Shown here in pieces: positions 43,550-52,783 of a stretch of DNA of 64,000 bases. Below the pieces are notes generated by a model. It was given only the letters and a program-made list of their open reading frames with translations. It had not been told where the DNA came from and did no database searches. Where the stretch lies: the NCBI GenBank assembly GCA_016787565.1, contig JAEUUG010000004.1, positions 186,001-250,000 of the forward strand. Direction: 5' to 3'. Positions within the stretch are counted from its first letter, which is position 1, and each line of letters begins with the position of its first letter. The translations under genes and the position numbers were made by a program. The stretch is from Cyclobacteriaceae bacterium (GTDB lineage: Bacteria; Bacteroidota; Bacteroidia; Cytophagales; Cyclobacteriaceae).

Positions 43550-45730
43550 ATGCAAAAGCGAAAGTCAGTACTAAATTTTTTTCTGGTTTTAGTAGCAGGC
43601 TTACTATTATCGTGCTCAAACCCATCTAAAAAGTATACATCCTGGGAAGTTTATAATGGAAGTCGGGAAGGGATAAAGTATTCTTCGTTAACACAGGTAG
43701 ACACAACTAACGTCAGTAGTCTTGCTGTAGCATGGACGTACCACACGGGCGATGCCGACACCATTCATCATTCACAGATTCAATGTAATCCCATTATTGT
43801 GGATGGCGTGCTCTATGGCGTAAGTCCACAGATGAAATTATTTGCTGTCAATGCAGCAACCGGAGAACAGAAATGGATTTTCGATCCGAATGCCAAAACT
43901 GATTTTGATGCTAACAGAACTTCGTTTCACATTATGATTAACAGCAGGGGTATTGCCTATTGGTCGGACGGTAAAGGAGATAGTCGCCTGTTCTTTACAG
44001 CCGGTTCAAATACGTTTGCTATTGATGCCTCCACCGGAAAGCCAATACCCACGTTTGGCACTAACGGATCGATTGATTTACATGAAGGATTGGGCAGAGA
44101 TGTTAGTGATTTATTTGTTGTGAGCACTTCACCAGGAATCGTGTACAAGAATCTCTTAATCATGGGAACGCGTGTAGACGAAGCGCCTCCCTCTGCTCCG
44201 GGTCACATTCGTGCGTATCATGTTATTACCGGAAAACAAGTTTGGATTTTCCATACCATACCCCACCCGGGTGAAGAGGGTTATGAAACATGGGAGGATA
44301 AAGATGCCTGGAAACATATTGGGGGAGCCAACACGTGGAGTGGATTTTCACTGGATGAAGCACGCGGAATTTTGTTTGCTCCTACCGGCTCTGCTGCATA
44401 CGATTTTTATGGAGGCAAGCGCAAAGGAGCAAACTTGTTTGCAAACTGTTTACTCGCATTGGATGCGCTCAGCGGAAAACGGATATGGCATTTTCAATTT
44501 ATGCATCACGATTTGTGGGATAAGGATTTGCCAACACCTCCCGCCTTGGTATCGGTTACAAGAGGAGGAACGAAAATTGATGCCGTGGCGCAAACAACAA
44601 AAAATGGAATGGTCTATGTATTCGAGCGCGAAACCGGTAAACCTCTTTTTGATATTGAAGAAGTGGCCGTAGATACGGTGAGTGAGTTAGCGGGCGAAAA
44701 AGTATGGCCAACACAACCTATTCCGGTTTTGCCAAAACCTTTTGTGCGGCAAACATTGACCGAGAACGATATTAATCCATACCTCACTCCGGAGGAACAG
44801 GAGAGAATTAAAGAAAGGATGAAGGGCTATCGGTATGGCAATATGTTTATTCCTCCGGGCAAAACTCCTTCGTTGGTTTTCCCGGGATACGATGGCGGTG
44901 GAGAGTGGGGAGGTCCTGCTTTCGATCCGGCAACGGAAATTCTATACGTAAATGCTAACGAGATGGCGTGGGTGATGCAGCTGCGGGAGAACAAAATAGA
45001 AATAGTCTCAAAAGAATCGTGGTTGCAGGCAGGTGAGCGGTTGTACACGCAAAATTGTCTTGCATGTCATGGTGCCGATCGGAAGGGAACTGGCAATAAT
45101 CCTACGTTGGTGAATATGCAGGAGAAGTATAACCAAAAAACATTTTTAGAACTGATCAACAATGGACGAAGGATGATGCCTGCATTTAAGCATTTGGGTG
45201 ATGAGGAAAAGAATGCCATCGCTGCTTATGTATTAGAAAAGCAAGATGATTATCAAAAGAAATTTATCGCTTCCGCAAAACCGATAGACAGTGTTCATCA
45301 CATGCCGTATAAACTAACCGGATATACTAAATTTCTGAGTAGTGACGGCTATCCGGCAATTAGTCCGCCATGGGGAACGCTTAATGCGATTAATCTGAAA
45401 ACCGGTGAACTGGTTTGGAAATCTATTTTGGGCGAATATGAAGAATTGAAAACGAAAGGCGTGCCGCCCACCGGAACTGAAAATTATGGTGGTCCGGTTG
45501 TTACCGCAGGTGGATTGGTATTTATTGCAGCTTCACGCGACAGTAAATTCAGAGCATTTGATAAGAGGACCGGAAAATTAGTATGGGAATATACATTGCC
45601 CGCTTCCGGATTTGCAACGCCTGCTGTTTATGAGCTGAATGGAAAACAATTTATTGTGATAGCCTGCGGTGGAGGAAAGTTGAACACTACATCGGGCGAT
45701 GCCTATGTGGCATTTGCCTTACCCGATTAA
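43550..45730 (+). CDS. PQQ-dependent dehydrogenase lipoprotein with inserted cytochrome c domain
   Basis: 726 residues from ATG 43550; the frame is open upstream but overlaps the GH78 gene in another frame and lacks a signal. Lipobox LLLSC (Cys22). Beta-propeller blades with the tryptophan-docking repeats of quinoproteins (AVNAATGEQKWIFD, ALDALSGKRIWHF, AINLKTGELVWKS, AFDKRTGKLVWEY) lie on both sides of a cytochrome c with CLACH near residue 503 and MMPAF as the distal ligand. It oxidises a sugar or alcohol at the periplasmic face and passes electrons to an internal haem. The substrate is not known. Confidence 0.85.
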   Translation: MQKRKSVLNFFLVLVAGLLLSCSNPSKKYTSWEVYNGSREGIKYSSLTQVDTTNVSSLAVAWTYHTGDADTIHHSQIQCNPIIVDGVLYGVSPQMKLFAVNAATGEQKWIFDPNAKTDFDANRTSFHIMINSRGIAYWSDGKGDSRLFFTAGSNTFAIDASTGKPIPTFGTNGSIDLHEGLGRDVSDLFVVSTSPGIVYKNLLIMGTRVDEAPPSAPGHIRAYHVITGKQVWIFHTIPHPGEEGYETWEDKDAWKHIGGANTWSGFSLDEARGILFAPTGSAAYDFYGGKRKGANLFANCLLALDALSGKRIWHFQFMHHDLWDKDLPTPPALVSVTRGGTKIDAVAQTTKNGMVYVFERETGKPLFDIEEVAVDTVSELAGEKVWPTQPIPVLPKPFVRQTLTENDINPYLTPEEQERIKERMKGYRYGNMFIPPGKTPSLVFPGYDGGGEWGGPAFDPATEILYVNANEMAWVMQLRENKIEIVSKESWLQAGERLYTQNCLACHGADRKGTGNNPTLVNMQEKYNQKTFLELINNGRRMMPAFKHLGDEEKNAIAAYVLEKQDDYQKKFIASAKPIDSVHHMPYKLTGYTKFLSSDGYPAISPPWGTLNAINLKTGELVWKSILGEYEELKTKGVPPTGTENYGGPVVTAGGLVFIAASRDSKFRAFDKRTGKLVWEYTLPASGFATPAVYELNGKQFIVIACGGGKLNTTSGDAYVAFALPD

Positions 45731-45750
45731 TTATTAGAAAGTCCTGGAGG

Positions 45751-46500
45751 CTACCAGCCACCGCTCAATCCTTGTTTCATGGCTTTGTCGTACTTTTTCT
45801 TATCGAAGCGGTAAAGATACGGGGCTTTATGCGCGCCTCCGGTCTTGCGTTCCTTTAGCCGTTCCAGAATACCCAGCCCGAGCATACGCTTCTGAAAGTT
45901 TCTGCGATCAAGTTCTTCATCTAAAATGGTTTCATACAACCGTTGCAGTTCAGGCATGGTAAATTTCTCCGGTAGCAAGTTGTAGCCGAGCGGATGGTCA
46001 TTCAAATCTAACCGAAGAATCTGGAGTGCCTTTTCAATCATTTTGTTGTGATCGTAAATTAAGGTGGGCACCGTGTTAATATCCCACCAACGACATTCGA
46101 TGCTCATGATGTCAGGTTGCGGATTTACCTTCGAGTATTCCACCAGGGCATAGTACCCCACTGATACAAAGCGTTTATGAATCCATGATTTTTTTTCCGC
46201 GACCTTCAACGATTTTCCTTTCTCTCGTTTGGGGTCACCAAATGTATGAAACTGTTGCAGGAAGATGTTGTCGATTCCGGTTCGCTCTTTTAAGATTCGT
46301 ACCGCTGAGTCGTCTACCGATTCAGCATACTTAACAAAACCTCCCGGCAAGCACCATTGCCCGCCTTTCTTCCATTTTAACAACAGTACTTTAAGGTGAT
46401 TGTCATGAAAACCGAAAATCACACAATCCACCGATAGGTGGGGCATATAGATTTGGTCGCCCCGTAAAAAAAAATCTTGTAGTTGTTTGTCAGCATCCAT
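45751..46500 (-). CDS. NrtR-family regulator with Nudix-type effector domain
   Basis: 249 residues: a Nudix-like domain (residues 15-165) and a C-terminal winged helix (about 170-235) with FTMPELQRLYETIL and RRNFQKRMLGLGIL, typical of NrtR. The Nudix box has G54 and E60 and R68 but Ile69 and Arg73 at the usual acidic positions, so catalysis is probably lost and the domain binds an effector, as in the sugar-responsive NrtR-type regulators of Bacteroidota. It is divergent from the GH3 operon and convergent with the PQQ dehydrogenase; the palindromes at 46568-46610 are its likely sites. Confidence 0.87.
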   Translation of the reverse strand: MDADKQLQDFFLRGDQIYMPHLSVDCVIFGFHDNHLKVLLLKWKKGGQWCLPGGFVKYAESVDDSAVRILKERTGIDNIFLQQFHTFGDPKREKGKSLKVAEKKSWIHKRFVSVGYYALVEYSKVNPQPDIMSIECRWWDINTVPTLIYDHNKMIEKALQILRLDLNDHPLGYNLLPEKFTMPELQRLYETILDEELDRRNFQKRMLGLGILERLKERKTGGAHKAPYLYRFDKKKYDKAMKQGLSGGW

Positions 46501-46567
46501 GCCCGAAAATATCGCAATTCAACGGCATTTTGATTGGTGACCGTAAAATTTCTTTTTGTACGGTATA

Positions 46568-46610
46568 ATTGTGTATTGGTAACACAATGAAATATTCATA
46601 CTATTGTGTT
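46568..46610. promoter_or_regulatory. Palindromic candidate operators for the NrtR-type regulator
   Basis: ATTGTGT (46568-46574), 7-base spacer, ACACAAT (46582-46588) forms a perfect 21-bp dyad. A third half-site ATTGTGTT lies at 46603-46610 and pairs with AACACAAT 46581-46588 over eight bases. A further dyad, ACCGTA-N13-TACGGT, lies just before (46540-46564). The region lies between the regulator gene and the divergent GH3 gene. Confidence 0.55.
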
Positions 46611-46677
46611 CACGCCTGAAAGCTTAGCCTCGGGTATTGCCCATCTGAACGGTATGTTAAAAAGTAGATAAAAGGAA

Positions 46678-48633
46678 ATGAAACGTTTATTCAAATTTCT
46701 GGCCTACCTGATCGGAAGTATCTTTTTGCTGATCGTTGGAGTTTTTCTTTGGCTGTACATTTCCAGTAGTATCACATCGAAACAAAACATGGGTATGCTT
46801 GGAGCAGAAGCGCCCATTCTACAGGTGGATAACATTTCTTTTCGCGACCTGAATAAAAACGGAAAGCTTGATGTGTATGAAGATAGTAGGCAATCGGTAG
46901 AGGCGCGGGTAAATGACTTGCTGAATCAGATGAACCTCGAAGAAAAGGCAGGGCTCATGTTCATCACCATGACTGCCATGGGTAATGATGGTGCGTTGAG
47001 CGAAACGAAATCCATCTTCAATCCTTTTTCAATACCTTTTTTAGCCAACTCAGAGATGGTGGTGAAAAAAAAGATGAATCATTTCAACACCCTTCAATCG
47101 CCCGAACCGAAAGCGATGGTGATCTGGAATAATAACATTCAAAAGCTAGCTGAGCGTACCCGGTTAGGTATTCCGGTTACACTTGCTACTGATCCGCGTC
47201 ACGGAGTACCCAATGCACCTGGAGCCAGTATTTATACACCGTATTTTTCAAAGTGGTGCTCGTATCCGGGGTTTGCCGCTATTGGTGATACAGTGTTGAT
47301 GCGTGAGTTTGGTGACATCGCGCGACAGGAATATCTCGCAGTGGGTTACAGGCTAACCTTATCGCCCATGGCTGATCTCGCTACGGAGCCTCGATGGTGG
47401 AGAATTAATGGAACCTTTGGTGAGGATGCAGAAATGTCGGCTAAGTTGACGAAGGCATACATCCTCGGTTTCCAGGGAGACAGTATCTCGAGTCAAAGCG
47501 TAGAGTGTATGGTAAAACATTTTAGTGGTGGCGGACCACAGGAAGACGGAATTGATTCACACTTCCCGCCTGGCCGGCAGGCTTATCCCGGAAATAATTT
47601 TGAGTATCATTTGATCCCATTTGAAAAAGGTGCTTTTCCGGCCAAGACCGCACAGGTCATGCCTTATTATGGAATTCCCATGGGGCAGACCACTGAAGAT
47701 GTTGGTTTCAGTTATAATAAGGACATCATCACCGGGTTGCTACGCGATAAATATCATTTCGATGGCATTGTTTGCACAGACTGGGGATTGGTTACCGATC
47801 AGGGTATGTTAGGCATTGGTAAACCCGCATCAGCACATGGTGTTGAAAATCTTAGTGAGATTGAGCGCGTTAAGAAAATTATCGATGCGGGATGCGATAT
47901 GTTTGGTGGCGAAGCAATTCCTGAATTGGTTGTTGAATTGGTAAAGGCTGGTCAACTCAGCGAAGAGCGGATTAATACTTCCGTTCGTAGAATCTTACGA
48001 GAGAAATTCAAACTCGGTCTTTTCGATAATCCGTACGTCAATGAAGAGGCAACTTCTATTTTGGGTAACGAAAAGTTTTTGGAGAAGGGTCGCGAATCGC
48101 AGCGCAGATCGTTGGTGTTGTTGAAGAATGAGCAGAATATACTTCCGTTAGCATCTTCCGTTAAAGTTTATCTGCAAGGATTTAGTGAAGAGGATTCAAA
48201 GAAGTATGCCGGATCAATCACCAGCATTGCAGATGCCGATGTTATTATTTTGAAAGTGAATGCCCCTTATGATCCGGAGGCTGCACGCTATGTAGTGGAA
48301 AAAATATTTCATCAAGGTAGTCTTGAGTTTCCGTTAAAGGAAAAAGAAGAGATGCTCAAATTAATTCAATCCAAGCCAACCATTACGGTGATTAATTTGG
48401 AGCGACCTGCTGTGTTTCCTGAAATCAATGCAGCCAGTAAAGCGGTGATTGGAGATTTCAGCAGTCAGGATGATATCATTCTGGATTTAATTTTCGGACA
48501 ATTCAAACCTGAAGCAAAATTGCCCTTCGAATTACCTTCTTCTATGGAGGCGGTGCTGAATCAAAAAGAAGATGTACCACACGATTCGAAAGACCCGCTG
48601 TATCCGTTTGGTTTTGGACTGAGTTACGAATAA
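46678..48633 (+). CDS. GH3 beta-glycosidase, membrane-anchored
   Basis: 651 residues. An N-terminal membrane anchor (residues 8-30) places it in the periplasm or on the surface. A calcium-type loop, D57-x-N59-x-N61-G-x-L-D65-x-x-E68, precedes the GH3 barrel with KHFSGGGPQEDG near 280 and VCTDWGL near 364, the region with the nucleophile Asp, and the alpha/beta sandwich follows. It ends without an FnIII domain. It is encoded 20 nt before a second GH3 and probably co-transcribed under control of the divergent NrtR-type regulator. Substrate: beta-glucosides or similar, not decided. Confidence 0.9.
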   Translation: MKRLFKFLAYLIGSIFLLIVGVFLWLYISSSITSKQNMGMLGAEAPILQVDNISFRDLNKNGKLDVYEDSRQSVEARVNDLLNQMNLEEKAGLMFITMTAMGNDGALSETKSIFNPFSIPFLANSEMVVKKKMNHFNTLQSPEPKAMVIWNNNIQKLAERTRLGIPVTLATDPRHGVPNAPGASIYTPYFSKWCSYPGFAAIGDTVLMREFGDIARQEYLAVGYRLTLSPMADLATEPRWWRINGTFGEDAEMSAKLTKAYILGFQGDSISSQSVECMVKHFSGGGPQEDGIDSHFPPGRQAYPGNNFEYHLIPFEKGAFPAKTAQVMPYYGIPMGQTTEDVGFSYNKDIITGLLRDKYHFDGIVCTDWGLVTDQGMLGIGKPASAHGVENLSEIERVKKIIDAGCDMFGGEAIPELVVELVKAGQLSEERINTSVRRILREKFKLGLFDNPYVNEEATSILGNEKFLEKGRESQRRSLVLLKNEQNILPLASSVKVYLQGFSEEDSKKYAGSITSIADADVIILKVNAPYDPEAARYVVEKIFHQGSLEFPLKEKEEMLKLIQSKPTITVINLERPAVFPEINAASKAVIGDFSSQDDIILDLIFGQFKPEAKLPFELPSSMEAVLNQKEDVPHDSKDPLYPFGFGLSYE

Positions 48634-48653
48634 GCATCTAAACAATTGTACGA

Positions 48654-50987
48654 ATGAATGAAACAAAGAAAATATTCGCCTGCATGATGGTGACAATCAC
48701 CTTAGCAAGCTGCGGACCCAAATGGACAGAAACAGAAACGAATGGAATCAGAATCGTAAAGAACGAAGGAGGCCAGACGCTTGGGTATGCTGCAGCCTCT
48801 GGTGTAACGGTTCTTACAGTTGACCAATGGGGGTTTAAAGACCTGAACAAGAATGGTCAACTCGATCAGTATGAAGATTGGCGGTTATCAGCGGATGAAC
48901 GTGCTGCGGATCTTGCCTCAAAAATGAGTATTGAACAAATAGCAGGATTGATGCTGTACAGTCGTCATCAGAGCATTCCTGGTGCCAGCCGTGGATTTAT
49001 GGCCAGCACCTATAATAAAAAGCCGTTCGATGAAAGTGGAGCAGATGCTTCTTCACTTTCGGATCAGCAGAAGAAATTTTTAACAGACGATAACCTTCGC
49101 CATGTGCTCATTACAGCCGTTCAAAGTCCGGAGGTTGCAGCGCAATGGAACAATAATATGCAAGCGTTGGTGGAAGGATTAGGATTGGGTATACCTGCCA
49201 ATACGAGTACAGATCCGCGTCACGGTACCATTGCCGATGCAGAATACAATGCCGGCTCTGGCGGAAAAATTTCGATGTGGCCTGGTTCGCTGGGACTTGC
49301 CGCTACCTTTAGTCCTGAATTGGTGGAAGAATTTGGCAGCATCGCTGCGATGGAATACCGGGCACTGGGTATTGCAACAGCACTCTCGCCACAAGTTGAT
49401 ATCGCAACCGATCCACGATGGTACCGCACTAGCGGAACGTTTGGTGAAGATCCGTTTTTGTCAGCTGACATGGGTCGTGCGTATAGTGATGGGTTCCAAA
49501 CATCAACCGGGGCTCAGGAGATTGTCGATGGATGGGGATATCACAGTGTGAATGCCATGGTCAAGCACTGGCCGGGTGGAGGATCAGGAGAAGCTGGCCG
49601 CGATGCACATTACGGAGTAGGTAAGTATGCCGTGTACCCGGGAAATAATTTTGAAAGTCATTTGATTCCGTTTACAGAGGGCGCTTTCAAGCTGAAGGGA
49701 AAAACAAAAATGGCTTCCGCTATCATGCCGTATTATACCATCTCTTTGGGTCAGGATTCGAAGAATGGAGAAAATGTTGGTAATAGTTATAACCAATACA
49801 TTATCCAGGATTTGTTACGCGATAAATACCAATACGATGGCGTGGTGTGTACCGACTGGCTGATAACGGGTGATGAAACGGCAATTGATGTATTCATTAC
49901 AGGGAAACCCTGGGGTGTAGAGGGATTAACCATCGCACAACGTCACTATAAAATTTTGATGGCCGGAGTAGATCAGTTTGGCGGAAATAATGACAAGGCT
50001 CCGGTTATTGAGGCTTATGCAATTGGAGTGAAGGAACATGGTGAAGCATTCATGCGCAAACGGTTTGAACAATCGGCTGTACGGCTGTTGAAAAATATTT
50101 TCCGTACAGGGCTATTTGAAAATCCATACCTCGATCCGGAAGAATCGAAGCGCGTTGTCGGCAATCCTGACTACATGAAGGCTGGCTATGATGCCCAGCT
50201 GAAATCAGTCGTGATGTTGAAGAATAAGGACAAGACACTCCCGCTGACGAAAGGCAAAAAGGTTTTTGTTCCTAAGAAGTTTACGCCTGCGGGCAGAAAC
50301 TATTTAGGAATGGAGACGCCTGAAAAGTTTGAGTATCCGGTGAACATTGATATCGTGAAGAAATATTTTGAGGTAACAGAAAATCCTGATGATGCTGACT
50401 ATGCATTGGTGTTTGTTGATAGTCCGAATAGCGGAATAGGGTACAGCAGTGAAGATGCTAAAAAGGGTGGCAATGGGTATGTTCCCATTTCGCTGCAATA
50501 TGGAGAGTATATTGCCAAAGATGCGCGTGATCCAAGTTTGGCAGGAGGTGATCCGCTGGAGAAATTCACCAACCGAACGTACAAAGGCAAAAAAAATAAT
50601 GCCATCAACATTACTGACCTGGCCATGATCACCGATACTTATAAAAAGATGAAAGGTAAGCCTGTTATTGTATCGGTTAACATGAACACCCCAATGATCT
50701 TTTCAGAATTTGAGAAAGATACCAATGCAATCTTGGCACATTTTGGTGTGCAGAATCAGGTGCTGCTTGATATTTTGACAGGTGTTACTGAACCCTCGGC
50801 ACTGCTTCCGCTGCAAATGCCTGCGAATATGCAAACCGTAGAGCAGCAATTTGAGGATGTTCCGCACGATCTGGAATGTTACGTGGACGATTCTGGTAAC
50901 CGATATGATTTTGCCTTTGGCCTGAATTGGAAGGGAGTGATTCAGGATGAGCGCACAGAAAAGTATAGGCAACCCGGATTAAAATAA
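48654..50987 (+). CDS. GH3 beta-glycosidase lipoprotein
   Basis: 777 residues, lipobox ITLASC (Cys20). The same D-x-N-x-N-G-x-L-D-x-x-E loop as its neighbour occurs at residues 63-74. GH3 barrel motifs include STDPRHG near 182, KHWPGGGSGEAGRDAHYG near 304 and VCTDWLITGD near 398. A paralogue of the upstream GH3, with an acidic insertion near residue 585-600. A strong terminator follows at 51017-51043, ending the two-gene unit. Confidence 0.9.
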   Translation: MNETKKIFACMMVTITLASCGPKWTETETNGIRIVKNEGGQTLGYAAASGVTVLTVDQWGFKDLNKNGQLDQYEDWRLSADERAADLASKMSIEQIAGLMLYSRHQSIPGASRGFMASTYNKKPFDESGADASSLSDQQKKFLTDDNLRHVLITAVQSPEVAAQWNNNMQALVEGLGLGIPANTSTDPRHGTIADAEYNAGSGGKISMWPGSLGLAATFSPELVEEFGSIAAMEYRALGIATALSPQVDIATDPRWYRTSGTFGEDPFLSADMGRAYSDGFQTSTGAQEIVDGWGYHSVNAMVKHWPGGGSGEAGRDAHYGVGKYAVYPGNNFESHLIPFTEGAFKLKGKTKMASAIMPYYTISLGQDSKNGENVGNSYNQYIIQDLLRDKYQYDGVVCTDWLITGDETAIDVFITGKPWGVEGLTIAQRHYKILMAGVDQFGGNNDKAPVIEAYAIGVKEHGEAFMRKRFEQSAVRLLKNIFRTGLFENPYLDPEESKRVVGNPDYMKAGYDAQLKSVVMLKNKDKTLPLTKGKKVFVPKKFTPAGRNYLGMETPEKFEYPVNIDIVKKYFEVTENPDDADYALVFVDSPNSGIGYSSEDAKKGGNGYVPISLQYGEYIAKDARDPSLAGGDPLEKFTNRTYKGKKNNAINITDLAMITDTYKKMKGKPVIVSVNMNTPMIFSEFEKDTNAILAHFGVQNQVLLDILTGVTEPSALLPLQMPANMQTVEQQFEDVPHDLECYVDDSGNRYDFAFGLNWKGVIQDERTEKYRQPGLK

Positions 50988-51016
50988 AAAGGAGAGAGAA
51001 GCCCATTTTTTCTCAG

Positions 51017-51043
51017 GCCCTGTGTTTTACACGGGGCTTTTTT
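51017..51043 (+). terminator. Rho-independent terminator after the GH3 pair
   Basis: GCCCTGTGT (51017-51025) pairs with ACACGGGGC (51029-51037) around a three-base loop with one G-U pair; six T residues follow. Confidence 0.85.
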
Positions 51044-51185
51044 CGCGGGATACATTTCAGATGTAAAATTCCCGATCAGGATTTAAATCAGATGATTGCT
51101 GTTGTAGTCTTACAAACTCTTGCATTGTTCCGAACCAGCGAATGACTTCAGGGACATTCACGAAAGTGGATTTTTCATTTATAAA

Positions 51186-52592
51186 TTATTTCAAATAGCG
51201 TTCAACTTGCTGACGTTGACTGACAACATGTTGTTGTAAGGATGTAACGGAGTTGATAAAGGCCGATGTGCTTAAAAGGTGTGTGTATTTTGGTTGCTCT
51301 GTTTCTAACGGTCCGATTACAAAGGGAGCAATCATATTAAAATTGTATTCGAAAAGGGTATTCATCTTTTCGGGTGTAAACACATTGGTGGTAAATTCCC
51401 TAACGTAATTTTTATAGTTATCCTGATATACGGGGTCGTCTATCAGATTGCGAATCAACGGCCAGCCACTGGAAGCATTGGAGAGCGATATAGAAAGTAC
51501 GGTGCGCCCCCGACTCATCATGGATTCGTTATTATCCCATGGAATCCAGGTTAACCCTTGTTCGGGCTGGTTGTAGAGATAATAATTATGTGCCATTGTT
51601 CCATATGTATCCCAGTTCAGCATGGTGGTGTTTATCGCCAGCCATTTCAGAAAGTGATCAACGTTAAAATTTGTTTCAAGCAAAGCTCTCCACTGTGCCG
51701 GGTTAGAAGTTCGCAGACTACTATTGAGCGTGGTAATGGTAGATTGAATATCACTGTAGTCATTCGCCTCTTCATTATTTTTTTTCTCAAATTCAGAAAC
51801 TTTGAAAGATTGAAAGGTAGACTCCGGTTTGTAAATGTTTCCATTTTTTTCACCAAACTGATCGGTAATCATGGTATCATCCACAACTTCTACCATCGTG
51901 TAGATCCCGCAGTACTTCAATCCATCACCAAAATTAATGTACACTTTATAAAAGGCCGTTTGGGATGTGGGGATGCCCGCCATTCTGAAAATATCGGATC
52001 CAACCTTTTCGCGAATGAGCGAATTGTCATTGGCGCCAGGCGACATGGACAATTCCTTGAATCCGAAGAAACGCTGATTTTTTATTTGCGGATAAGTATC
52101 CTCAAACTTGTCGAAGTTCAGCCGGAAAGGAAGTTTGTAAATACCAGCGCGCCAACTGGCGAACAATGAAGAGTTGCCCTTCAAGCGAAATCCAACTTTG
52201 TACCATTCAATTCCATTAAACTTAACAGAAGTAGCAACGTAATCGGGCTCAGCTGTGCCAAAAATCGAAGTACCACCGATACCACCGGGAGATCCACCTC
52301 CCTGGCCAAAGGTGCTGCTGAATTTCGTTTTCATATCCGCCTGGATAAATTGCCAGTCACTGGCGCGCATCACAATCTCTACTGTATTAACCTGATCCTG
52401 CGGAAAAACGGTAGCATAATCCGGACTTGTATTTTTACTATGGGAAGAAGTGGCCCAATCGGGTGTCGCGAAATTGATATCGATAGGCGTATCATCGTCA
52501 ATGTCTTCATTATCTTTTTCAAATTCAGATTCGCAAGACAATACACTTGTAAAAAGGAGAATTCTCCAAAGTGTAAAAATTGAAGCTCTCAT
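51186..52592 (-). CDS. CotH-family lipoprotein
   Basis: 468 residues from ATG 52592 (MRASIFTLWRILLF, lipobox SVLSC). The frame is open to 52733, but the extra residues are not signal-like; ATG 52604 is also possible. CotH kinase domain features: FRLKGNSSLFASW near residue 140, YCGIYTMVEVVDD near 230, and HNYYLYNQPEQGLTWIPWDNNES near 345, a typical CotH aspartate/asparagine segment. CotH proteins are atypical secreted protein kinases or structural surface proteins; the role here is open. Divergent from the ribokinase. Confidence 0.85.
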   Translation of the reverse strand: MRASIFTLWRILLFTSVLSCESEFEKDNEDIDDDTPIDINFATPDWATSSHSKNTSPDYATVFPQDQVNTVEIVMRASDWQFIQADMKTKFSSTFGQGGGSPGGIGGTSIFGTAEPDYVATSVKFNGIEWYKVGFRLKGNSSLFASWRAGIYKLPFRLNFDKFEDTYPQIKNQRFFGFKELSMSPGANDNSLIREKVGSDIFRMAGIPTSQTAFYKVYINFGDGLKYCGIYTMVEVVDDTMITDQFGEKNGNIYKPESTFQSFKVSEFEKKNNEEANDYSDIQSTITTLNSSLRTSNPAQWRALLETNFNVDHFLKWLAINTTMLNWDTYGTMAHNYYLYNQPEQGLTWIPWDNNESMMSRGRTVLSISLSNASSGWPLIRNLIDDPVYQDNYKNYVREFTTNVFTPEKMNTLFEYNFNMIAPFVIGPLETEQPKYTHLLSTSAFINSVTSLQQHVVSQRQQVERYLK

Positions 52593-52783
52593 ATGCAGAA
52601 TCATATTCGAAGGTAAGGAAACACTCGGTGTAATGGTATTGTAAATGGTAAATAAACCAGACAACCCGGCCGGATGTGTTGGCACGTACGGTTTTCGAAT
52701 CATACGGCTGTGTTGTTCAGGATTTTTCACCAACTGGATATTCTGTTGAATTTATTCTTAACTTGATTCTACAACTTCATTTT

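Noticed and set aside
47570-47585. GC-rich palindrome-like string in the GH3 gene resembling the 61278 repeat
   Set aside because: It codes for a normal part of the GH3 protein (PPGRQA) and is shorter and different.
52593-52733. N-terminal extension of the CotH frame
   Set aside because: The added residues are polar and have no signal; the lipoprotein signal begins at ATG 52592 (or 52604).
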